Assembly (NCBI GenBank): GCA_916613615.1
Contig: OU744725.1
Location: forward strand, 67,730,754-67,794,753
Direction of reading: 5' to 3'
Source: Steromphala cineraria
Lineage: Eukaryota > Mollusca > Gastropoda > Trochida > Trochidae
DNA length: 64,000 bases
Numbering within the stretch: position 1 is the stretch's first letter; every line of letters starts with the position of its first letter. The notes under the pieces are model-generated. The model made no database searches, was not told the origin of the DNA, and was given only the letters and a program-made list of their open reading frames with translations. Made by a program: the position numbers and the translations under genes. Positions 35,435 through 44,710 of the stretch are shown here, piece after piece.

Positions 35435-37320
35435 CTGTAAAATAAATTCATAAATCATTAATATGTCACCACATAATGATTGACCCTTTAAGTGTTTCCT
35501 CATAATAACTGACAATATTAGTGCAGACCTGTGATGTGGTACCTAATTCATAGACCCAAGGAATACAATATTGAATATTATCTTCATACTCAAAGAGACA
35601 TCTGAACGAATCCCCCTCGTTCAACATTGTTTTCTTCAGGTTTATAATTAGAGGTCATAACAAGTCAGTTTTCATATTATACTTCATATCAGCCCGAGAC
35701 CCCCATGTTAACCGAGGGCCGCAGGCCTGATATGGGTCAAATGCTTATATGAAGTATTATACGAAAACTGACATATTGTAACCTTTTTATCATATGTCAA
35801 ACTTTCTTCATGTATAACAAAACGATCATGCTTTAAGAGTTAAGTTTGAGAAAGTTACTGTGTGCAGCTCTACTTAAAATACTAGAATATTTTATCATCA
35901 AAAAGTATTTACAGTTAAAATCGGCAACAACATCGTTTTTGGTGAAGTAAACGGATTATTCACTATCTATAGTGACAATGACTAACAAAGTGTGTTAACT
36001 CTAAACAATAGTCCCCCAGGCTGATATTTATATTGATGTGCGGACCGGTCTGATATGGCTGACATGGGTTTGCGGACTGGGTGGCAATATGGAAGCTGTG
36101 TCCTTACCTCTATCACACATGCAAACCACCCAATATTACTGATAGAAAAATGATATAACCAATTGTTTACCGATTTCAAAAGTTAATAATTGTTTTATTT
36201 TATTTTATCTCGGTTACAGAACAACAGGAGAACAACAATAAAAATGTCACAAGACACATGTATAAGTCCGTGCGTTTGTGAACCAAAAAAAAAAGAAGTG
36301 TCCTCTCTGGAGATCAACTGGTATTTATGTTTTCGCATAAATTTCTTTGCATAGATTTCAATGACCTCTTTCAGTCTGTACTGAAAAGAAGAAAGCAGAA
36401 GGTAACTTACCAACTGGGCTTGGGTCCCGGCACAAGGTCTGTCCTTTCCTATTGACGAATCTTATCGATGAGGAAGGACAAGCTAAGTTGGATCCCAATT
36501 CCACTTTGTCAACCTAAAGGAAACTTAAGTGATTAAACAATGATAAATAGGTACGGAGAGACAACGTCCAACTCATTATTGCTGACTACAAATATCCGAC
36601 CCGTATCAAAGCGTTCCTTCTCTTCAACATGACGCTATCTTCCAATGAAGAATAGAAACACTGTTACACTGTCCATCATTGGTCACACATGGCTTAATGC
36701 TCTGATATTTCTGATAATAACTCCGATATAGTAGACCAGCCCGATGATCTGTCTCATGTCTTGAATTCTTAAATAAAAGCAATAAGAGGCGAGGGGTTCT
36801 ATCTCATCTAATTTAGATTGATCCTTTGACTTTGTGTTTTTCTAACTAATAAGTTAAACGTGTTTGACTAAAATGGAATCTAAAATAACATATACATTAA
36901 TTACAAATCATGATTAACCATTAATGAGAAATAAATGAACAAATGTAAAATTGATATATTGGCATCACACTTTCTATAACCATTAAATGCTAAAAATAAA
37001 TAAATAATTTGCTTGTTATATAAGTCCAATGCAGAATCATCCATGTCATGTAAAATGTAAAATTGATATATGGACATCACACTTTTTATAACCATTAATT
37101 GCTTGTCCAATGCAGAATCATCCATGTCATGTTATACACATTAGGTTTTGTACCTTTTCCTTGTTGAAAATGAAAATGTCGCTATCATTTTGCAATGACT
37201 TTAAGGGTTTCAAAGTACATGAAAGAAGTCTGGAGTTTAAGGTGAACCCTGTACAGCCAACGTGTCGGTCACAGAGGAGGTTACAGAGTCTTGGACCATG
37301 AAATGGTAACCCATTTATTC
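34641..37320 (-). CDS. Split gene: PAN/apple domain plus YWTD-like propeller protein (5' end missing)
   Basis: Three exons join in frame with GT-AG introns: 37320-37154 (5' limit uncertain), 36513-36411 and 35434-34641. The first has apple/PAN cysteines, the second is a short linker with two cysteines, and the third is a ~264-residue region whose repeated LY/LLIT...R-(I/L)...LEG pattern resembles LDL-receptor class B (YWTD) propeller blades. PAN domains bind proteins or carbohydrates outside the cell, so a secreted or cell-surface product is likely; this is inference. No signal peptide exon or promoter was found upstream to 38660. Introns are 640 and 976 bp, the second holding a foldback element. 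The stop lies in a MITE target duplication. It is the only gene here with consistent splice phases, so I regard it as real; its exact function is unknown. Confidence 0.7.
35652..35784. repeat. Foldback repeat in the PAN gene's last intron
   Basis: Arms of about 40 bp, starting AGGTCATAACAAGTCAG on the left and AGGTTACAATATGTCAG on the right when read inward, both continue through GTCAGTTTTC to ATACTTCATAT. The loop contains GAGGGCCGCAGGCC. A related GC-rich block lies at 36030-36085. It is probably a small inverted-repeat transposon remnant. No clear target duplication was found. Confidence 0.7.
36411..36513 (-). CDS. Internal exon: short linker with two cysteines
   Basis: A 103-bp exon between the acceptor CCTTTAG|GTTGAC and the strong donor CAGTTG|GTAAGT. 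It enters in phase 0 and leaves in phase 1, matching both neighbours. It begins VDKVELGSNLAC and ends IRFVNRKGQTLCRDPSPV. The KVELGSNLA phrase is like the stretch that follows PAN domains in other invertebrate lectin-type proteins. The remainder, with F-x-NRKG-x-x-LCRDP, is not a domain I can name. Confidence 0.72.
36941..37133. repeat. Two-unit direct repeat in the PAN gene's intron
   Basis: Unit 1 (36941-37052) and unit 2 (37053-37133) share AAATGTAAAATTGATATAT, CATCACACTTT-TATAACC and GCAGAATCATCCATGTCATG. The second unit lacks about 30 bp of the middle. It ends a few bases before the donor site of the PAN exon. Confidence 0.85.
37154..37320 (-). CDS. Exon: PAN/apple domain
   Basis: The frame contains LCNLLCDRHVGCTGFTLNS and then LLSCTLKPLKSL, giving C-x3-C-x5-C-x11-C, the usual cysteine pattern and GC-x-GF core of invertebrate apple/PAN domains, followed by a typical D-x-x-IFNKEK end. 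The donor is AAAAG|GTACAA, leaving in phase 0, which joins the next exon in frame. The upstream limit is my choice of a TTTCAAG|GAATAA acceptor; the frame stays open to about 37378, and a weak acceptor before 37378 is possible. Confidence 0.68.
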
Positions 37321-38659
37321 CTTGAAATATCATCCATCTCAACACCATACCAAAGACGTTAAAGTAACTATAACCCATCTTTGTTGGTGTTTTTCAGACT
37401 TGGTTACCAGTCTACAGAATGAAGGTGGTTTAGGTTATCTCAAAGTCAAAATGGTTTTAGCTCTTGCACTGACTTTCACGTCAAAAGGTTTGTAAGTTGA
37501 TCCTTTGCCTCCATTGTACATAAGACATTCTTTTCAGAGATTTTCTAAAAATACAATTAGAGTCCAATCTGTATTAACTATTTAGAAGTGAAAATCGTAC
37601 ACAAGTCAATTTATCAAAAATAGTCAATAGTTCTGACCTAGGTAGCATTGTCTGAACAAAACAATACTGCATTCATCAACCTGACCCGTTCATTTATATA
37701 CAAACCCTCATACAAAAGACCTCATTTGCTATTCTGAACAGTTCGAAGAAAGTAACAAATAATTCAGTTGTAAATACAAACGTTAAGATTCTTATTCTTC
37801 TTTCTGAAGGGATCCCTGGCACTGAAAATTCTTAACAATCGTATCCTTTGAAATCATGATTTAAGTACAACTTACTTGAAAGATCCGTAAACCTTTAAAC
37901 CACATCTATTTATTTTCAGATACAACATGCTTCTTTTCAAAGAATACATAGTGTGCTGAGATTCAACATTTTCAAAATAATGTTCTATTCTATTTCGACA
38001 TCCTTTTGTAAATATACTTTTCTCTTTACCATCTGCATGATAATAATTAAAGAAACCAAATTTCATTATGGATGGAAAAGAATTGAAAAAACCCAACCCA
38101 TTAATTGATAGAAACACCAGCAGTGATGAAAATCCTTTCATGTGTTTTACACATTCTCAACACAAATATTATGACAATAGACGACAAAAGGTGTTTCTCA
38201 CTTTTCTTCGTATGATACCTTTTTGTAAGTTTCAGTCATTCAACTTGCATTCAAAGTGTAAAGATTTTTCATAGAACGTGACAAAATGTTTAGGTTGATA
38301 ATATGTTAGAAGATTAACAGGATTATTTGATAAGAGATATTAATATATTGGTAAAGTGATATCCGGTCATGTATGAAGTACTTGTAGGGGGGAGTTCGAT
38401 TCGTGACTAACATTTTCTAAATTCTTTTTTTTTTCAAAATATAATATTTGTTATCTTCCGGTATCGATAGTTTCAATGATCTTTGTTAAAGAAAAAACAT
38501 TCTCGGCAAACCTTGTTATCACTTCATGTTGAAATATTTTATATCAGTATACACTCTGGGTAAGAACGTCTATATATTTGTACTTAGCATGACATGTTTT
38601 TTGCCCGACCATGGAAACTGAAGAAAGTGAAACATTTGATTAGTTATTTTTCAAAATTC
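37321..38659. other. No further exon confirmed
   Basis: The 5' end of the PAN gene should lie here or further right. A minus-strand frame at 38141-37872 starts MKGFSSLLVFLSINGLGF, a weakly signal-peptide-like stretch, and has a good GTAAGT donor at its end. However, its phase does not fit the chosen PAN acceptor, so I do not join them. Nothing else was recognised. Confidence 0.4.
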
Positions 38660-38745
38660 GGGCGATTTGGTGACCAATTGGTTATCCTTGCTGGTGGTGT
38701 TGTCTAACTTTGAAGATGTGGGTTCGAATCCAACAGGGCACTTGG
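38660..38745 (+). mobile_element. tRNA-like SINE head or tRNA pseudogene
   Basis: An exact RNA polymerase III B box, GGTTCGAATCC, lies at 38721-38731. It is flanked by a T-arm stem with one mismatch, and preceded 40-50 bp upstream by an A-box-like TGGTGACCAATTGG (38668-38681). The acceptor stem and anticodon arm do not fold well, so this is not a functional tRNA. It is most likely the head of a SINE whose body continues right for up to ~100 bp. Confidence 0.55.
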
Positions 38746-39694
38746 TCCAAAAAATTTTAAAAATGTACACTATAGCTGATGGTGTGCTCCCAAACATATG
38801 TTACATTCTAGCTCCATTTACAAGGTAAAATGAGATAAATCGTCAAGATTGATGTCCCTGTTGTATTTATAACAAGTGACAACATTGATCTACATGTTAG
38901 TTACAACAAATCAATCATTGATATCATAGCACATTTAAGATCATAAATGATTTGTTTGTATCTTACTTGGGACGGTCAAAGCCATACTAACTGTCCTATT
39001 AAGTCTAGGACATCACTGATATTAAACAACTTATTATGTCAAAGCATCACAATTTGATATATTGATATTTGATATATATTGGACAACAAATAGGGATATA
39101 TTAAATCATTATAATCATAGATATAAATACGTTTAAGCAACTGTTGAAATATCATTTACTTCACTTTGATATCCTTTACATACATGTACTTTGAATTTAG
39201 AAAAGCATTTTTAACCAAATCCAGACTCTGTGTTAACTTCGTGATGATACAAGAAGTATTGAGATGTTAACTATACAGATAGAAGCAAATAATTATCGGT
39301 ATGTCAGAAGTTCAATATCAAAATAATTATTCATTATGGTTTGCTAATGATTTAATGGTTTAAGTCCGTTTCAAAATATTAAGTTCTGTAAACCTAAGGA
39401 ATTGTTTCATTGTAATCCTTTAGCGATACTAAACGCCAAAAGAAGACATGATCATTGTTGATTGTATTTGGCCCTGAAACATGATTCCCTTAGGATTTTA
39501 TATAAGAAGTCATTTGGAAGTGTGGGTCGGATTGTCTTCAATAATTTTAATTGATGAACAGAAGTCCGTGGACAAATTAAGTTAAAACACGCCCTGTGTA
39601 TTGTGGCTAAGGTACAGTCCTTTGGGACTCATTGTCTTAGAGTATAAGTATTGGCAAAGTGCTTAACCTGAATCCCTTTATTTAGGCTCAGGGC
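38746..39694. other. No gene; partly paralogous to 45890-45990
   Basis: The block 39480-39560 (TTTATATAAG, CATTTGGAA, TTGGTC/GGGTCGGATTGTCT) resembles 45915-45965. Otherwise it is featureless AT-rich sequence. Confidence 0.4.
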
Positions 39695-40000
39695 TTAAAG
39701 GTGCAGTAGCACGTTTTTTGAAAAAAATGTTTTTCAATTCTTCACTGATAATTGTACATTAATGCTTATTGCATTATTTTGATACTGTCAAAAATATCAT
39801 TACACAAACCAATCATCCATAGTCAGATAACAAATTATTAGGCTTGTGTAAGAAAAGAAATCGCATGGCTGAACTATGCATTATATATTTGATTTATTAC
39901 TGCTTTAGTTTGAATCCATTTTCTTTCGATAGAACCGTTTATTTTCATTTTCCTGACATCACCTTACATTCCCTCTAAAAACGTACTACTGCCCCTTTGA
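39695..40000. mobile_element. TTAA-type MITE, copy c
   Basis: The element (39699-39996, 298 bp) has termini AGGTGCAGTAGCACG and the inverse of AGGGGCAGTAGTACG. TTAA stands on the left and TTGA on the right, one substitution from a perfect duplication. It is about 30 bp shorter than copies a and b because of an internal deletion. The shared inner block TTTCATTTTCCTGACATCAC is present in all three. Confidence 0.88.
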
Positions 40001-40347
40001 AAACGGATAATTACTGTTCTAGTCATGTCTGTTATTATACCTCTGACATTTGAGGACCTTGTAGGATTATGTACTAAATGATCAAGGTGGATCTGATATA
40101 ACCATATCTTAGGGATTAAAATTAAAATGGGTTGGATGTTTTAAAATTTTATCGCAGATTCTAGAATATGCAAAAGAAGGCTGCGTCGTTAAGGCAAAGA
40201 AATCTGTAGGATTTGGCTAGACATGGCAAATGCACAAATGATAATCATAGACATTCTTTTGAACTAGCAGATAGATATATCTGCAACGTATATGCCATGC
40301 TATGTCATACTTTACAATACTGACAAGCAGCTGACATGGTCGAGCTA
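40001..40347. other. No feature recognised
   Basis: AT-rich spacer between the MITE and the Pearl-like element. Confidence 0.5.
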
Positions 40348-40590
40348 TATCCCCCGCAAATTGCATAATATGTATAGGTTTTCCTTTTCATATTGCTGAT
40401 TAATTTTTGCCGCTCAAAATAACACAATTTTTCCAGGATATGAAGGAAACTGTTCTAATAAAAAAATAAATGATACCAACTTTATGTTCATTGGCATAAT
40501 TCGAGTAAACTGACAAAATTAAAATCAAACAAATAAATTTAAGTATTTGGATCTCCAAGATCAATTTGATCAAATGTATTAACAAACATA

Positions 40591-41545
40591 TTTTCAAAAG
40601 TGTTCTTCATGACACACCTTCATATGATTATGTATCTACACATCCAATTTGATCAATATTTGATGATTAGTTTAGAAGTTGTAACCGGACAGGACTTGTA
40701 ACAGTTTTCCAACAGAGTCCTCATTTTTGGCTGAAAAAGGCCAAATTTTGCAAAAAATATTTTCAAAATTGTTCTTCATGACACACCTTCATATGATTAT
40801 GTATCTACATATCCAATTTGATCAATATTTGATGATAAGTTTAGAAGTTGTGAGCCGGACAGGACTTGTAACAGTTTTCCAACAGAGTCCTCATTTTTGG
40901 ATGAAAAAGGCCAAATTTTATGAAAATATTTTCAAAATTGTTCTTCATGACACACCTTCATATGATTATGTATCTACATATCCAATTTGATCAATATTTG
41001 ATGATTAGTTTAGAAGTTGTGAGCCGGACAGGACGTGTAACAGTATTCCAACAGAGTCCTCATTTTTGGCCCAAAAAGTGCAAATTTTATGAAAATATTT
41101 TCAAAATTGTTCTTCATGACACACCTTCATATGATTATGTATCTACATATCCAATTTGATCAATATTTGATGATTAGTTTAGAAGTTGTGAGCCGGACAG
41201 GACTTGTAACAGTTTTCCAACAGAGTCTCATTTTTGGCCAAAAAAGGCCAAATTTTATGAAAATATTTTCAAAATTGTTCTTTATGACACACCTTCATAT
41301 GATTATGTATCTACATATCCAATTTGATCAATATTTGATGATTAGTTTAGAAGTTGTGAGCTGGACGGGACTTGTAACAGATTTCTTACAAATTTACCAC
41401 TTTTTCTCCAAAATTCTAATATTTTATGCATATTTTTAGAAAATTGTTCCTCGTGACACATTATCACATGTTTCTTCATTTCCATGACAAATTTGAATTG
41501 AAATGGTTGATTAGTTACAAAGTTATGAGTCGGACACAAAGTGTA
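40591..41545 (+). repeat. 169-bp tandem core of the Pearl-like element
   Basis: Units start TTTTCAAAA at 40591, 40760, 40929, 41098 and 41266, giving spacings of 169, 169, 169 and 168 (one base lost). A diverged sixth unit follows from about 41434. Each holds GTTCTTCATGACACACCTTC, a GATCAATATTTGATGA block and AACAGAGTCCTCATTTTTGG. The first five units are almost identical. Confidence 0.97.
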
Positions 41546-41569
41546 ACGGACGGACGGACGGACGGACGG
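41546..41569 (+). repeat. (ACGG)6 microsatellite
   Basis: Six perfect ACGG units directly after the 169-bp array, inside the Pearl-like element. Confidence 0.98.
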
Positions 41570-41584
41570 TACCCATTTTAATAG

Positions 41585-41610
41585 CCCCCGCAACTTTGTT
41601 GTTGCGGGGG
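41585..41610 (+). other. Terminal hairpin of the Pearl-like element
   Basis: CCCCCGCAAC, a six-base loop TTTGTT, then GTTGCGGGGG: a perfect 10-bp GC-rich stem three bases from the element's end. It is partly matched by the CCCCCGCAA at the left end. Confidence 0.95.
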
Positions 41611-41613
41611 ATA

Positions 41614-43228
41614 AAAATATGTTATGGAAATCATAATCCATTTCATTAATAACCTTATACACAAAATAAATTGACACCATTGAGCAATGTTAAATAAAAC
41701 ATATCTCTTTTAAGAAAATGAATATGTATTGGTAAACAAGCTGAACACCGCTCCTAAACAATGTTAAGCAGGTGACCAAAATTGTATTTGACCAATATTT
41801 TATTGGAAACAGTGTCAATTCTTACATGGACAAAGACACACTTTACCTATAATATGCCAACAAAGTGCCACTTTGTCCAGCTGAACATGACTAACTTCTC
41901 GTACAGTTGAGATAATTCATTCTTATTTCAAAAATATACATATAAGGCCTACTCCGCAATAAACAATGTTAATCTATAAGATCAAAATGCTATAAAAAAA
42001 TTAATAAATAGAATTTAGGTTAAATGACGGTGCTTGTAATATAACATGGCAAAGCAGTCACAGTCAGAATCATTTATGACGTGACTTCATAATCATCAAC
42101 GGCAACAGTTGGACAAAAACAACCAAAAGCCAACAGCCAACAAGTTGTTAGATTCGTACCCAAAAGCTTCATATCAAGGGTCAAATGTAGAAAACAACTT
42201 CCTTCAATTTCTTCTTATGAAAAAAGGGGAGTACTTATTTCTGATACTTTATATGTCCTGTTCTATTTCTTCTTAGATGTCAATAAAAAATTACATATAA
42301 GTTTATCATTTAATGATCACCCGTACTTCAAATTGTTTCTTCACAGATAGGAGATAGAGAGTTTTGTTTGAAAAGTATATGAGGTGATTATAATTATCAT
42401 AAATTAAACTCCATTAATTGTGTTGACCTGAAGATGATGAGGATAAACCACTGCCATGAATAATGTGATTTAATCCGAAAAGTTGCTTTTCATCACTCAG
42501 GAGATGTCCCCCTCTCAGACTTTTAACCTGTTAATTACTGAATCACAATGCGCACATGAAAATGTCCTCTAAATGTGGCATAACCTTGACAAATATATCT
42601 CGTTTCGAAGAATCTTATTGGTTATAGTGCTTATAAAAATGGAAATTTTGCAACTCAATTCTGCTCATTTTCATTAGTTGGTTTCCTTTCATAGCCTGTG
42701 TTTGATGTTCTGTTGATTTCCAACAGTGTGTCCTGATTTTCTGCCAATGTGTGTAAATGTGTGTATGTGATCTTTAAATTGTGTATACGAAGCTCAAGTT
42801 TCTGCATTTCAACATATTCTTTGAAATTCTTGGAAAATCATTTGTTTTTACTATTTGTTCAAACTACACTGTTTTACAGCTTATCAGTAAAGACGTTGAT
42901 AAAAAGTTTATATCTACATATGATATCCATACACAACATCAGAAAATAGGTTGGGAATATGAAAAACAGCAAATAATTGACTGTAACTGCTTCCTTAAAG
43001 AAACAACGATTTTTTCATGGAATGTTCTTCATTTCGTCAGACCAAAATGATTCAATTGTATTTCAATAACATGCATTTGATGATGTCAAGTAAACAAAAA
43101 CTTCTACTTTATGTGGCAGATTTTTAAGACTATTCAATCAAGTGAACCAAATTTTCCATTGATCGTCACTGCAGTCTATTGAATGTATACTTTCCTTCTA
43201 TGTGAATAGAAAAGAGAGATGCTTGAAG
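41614..43228. other. No gene; weak module N relative
   Basis: A TTCATAGCCTGTGTTTGATG block at about 42689-42708 followed by TTCTG is a decayed form of module N. The overlapping frames at 42749-43050 have no recognisable domain. Confidence 0.4.
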
Positions 43229-43700
43229 CTGTGACTCTGCGCTTTATAGCACGAAATAACAGAGCATGTGTTAAGCGAGAACTATTCCTATCAACACAGA
43301 TGATACAGTACATTTAACATTGACACACTGATGTCGTCTCACTAAGCGTTATTGTTCAATTGAGTGTAACCATGTTAAAGCGAGGACATGTAGCTGTGAT
43401 CTTTAGCTTCCTGTCTAAAACATTAACATGTAAGAAGCCAGAACTATTTCGAGCAACACTGATGACATGGTTCATTACACATTGCTACACCAATATCCTC
43501 TCTGCAGCGTTCTGATCAAATGAAGCATGGTCGTTTCTAGAAAGCTGAAACACGAACTGCGAGTTGTGACTTCCAGACAAAAATAACAGATCAAGTGTTG
43601 AAGAGAAGTATTTAAAGATATTTTGATATATCCCATTTAACATTGACACATAGTCATGTTTGCTCAAACAGCAAGGATCAAATAACATGTCGCAATTTTA
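43229..43700. repeat. Degenerate tandem repeat of about 150-165 bp
   Basis: About three units begin near GCTGTGA/GCTGAAA (43229, 43391, 43542). They share an AACAGAGCATGTGTT/AACAGATCAAGTGTT-type block, a TTTAACATTGACACA block (43315 and 43637) and a GTGTAACCATG/GAAGCATGG-type end. Divergence is high. It is non-coding. Confidence 0.55.
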
Positions 43701-44399
43701 CAAGGCTCAAACGTGGAGTTTTAGCTATCTTTCCTAACACAGACTGGAAAAAAATCTTTAACTATATTTAAAGCAATTCTACCTTCAATTGACATGTGCA
43801 TGTGTTAGGTAGATGACCACATGGGTAGGAAGTGTCGATTCTTCAATATTATAATTTATATGCAGATTGCTTGATTTCGTTTGGTACGGTCTTTATTGTC
43901 ATATCTGAGGGCAAAATTGATCCCCCTTTAACATTTAATGATGAGTCCATTACTGTTCCTTTGTAAAGATCTCAGAATGATAAGGTTTTGTTTTCATTAT
44001 TGTCTTCAAAATGCTAGACTTTGTCTATCGTATAATAAACCACTTGATCATAATTTAGGCTATACTGCATCATAATGTTGTTATTCAGTCATATATCAAG
44101 GTGATTGGATAAAAAAACTATGTGCCCTTTATAAGGAAACGAGCTTACGGTTCATGAAACTATAATATGAAAACCCCTTTTTGACCAAATTGTTTTCAAA
44201 TGCAATAACAATTGAACAGAACAGAGCATAGAAATGATATAGGCCTACATGCGCCTAAACCATCTAGATGATGTGTATTTTTTGTCAACTAATATCATAT
44301 AAATTCAATCAAACACTGCAAAATATATCATATGTATGTCGTCTCTTCAACAAATATTACGGACATTGCCTCAGTTAGATCAGCTAATGATACTTAGGA
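43701..44399. other. No feature recognised
   Basis: AT-rich sequence without long frames or clear repeats. Confidence 0.5.
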
Positions 44400-44710
44400 T
44401 CAATCTAGAATCCTACCAACCAATCAAGATATTTCTATTGAATTATGGTAGCCAGAGGACAAACACTTCTCGTAATTGTGTAGTTAGAAGCTGACCATGA
44501 TTTGATAAAGAATCATTACGCATTCCGATTTCGGATAATCAAAAACCAATAAAATCATATCAGCAGATATTCCAGTAACAGTTCTTTTACAAACTGCATA
44601 AACAACAAAGCCCATTCACCAAGAAACGATTTTCCCACATTATTGAATTAGAGGTCTCATATGCTTGTAATGATTTCATCATTACGTATGAGTGACCACT
44701 TAACTGGATA
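44400..44710. repeat. Module M, decayed copy between the two large duplicates
   Basis: Contains the GAATTATGG block, TTTGATAA, TTTCGGATAATC, ATCATATCAGCAGATATTCC and AAACTGCATAAA in the order seen at 10150-10350 and, for its second half, at 15540-15790. This shows that the intervening region shares ancestry with the duplicated segments. Confidence 0.55.

Larger units (their letters stand above)
40348..41613 (+). mobile_element. Pearl/Helitron-like non-autonomous element with 169-bp tandem core
   Basis: The element starts TATCCCCCGCAA (40348) and ends TTGCGGGGGATA (41613). In order it has a unique left part, a tandem core of about six units (40591-41545), six ACGG tetranucleotides (41546-41569), and a perfect 10-bp-stem hairpin (41585-41610). 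This layout of tandem core, tetranucleotide run and terminal hairpin is that of the bivalve Pearl elements and related Helitron-derived repeats. It encodes nothing; the frames at 40727-41439 are the repeat read in shifting frames. No target duplication is evident, as expected for Helitron-type insertion. Confidence 0.85.

Noticed and set aside
37872..38141. Signal-peptide exon for the PAN gene
   Set aside because: The N-terminus is only weakly hydrophobic and the donor phase does not match the acceptor chosen for the PAN exon.
40727..41439. Frames of 79-116 codons on the plus strand
   Set aside because: These are the 169-bp repeat of the Pearl-like element translated in successive frames.
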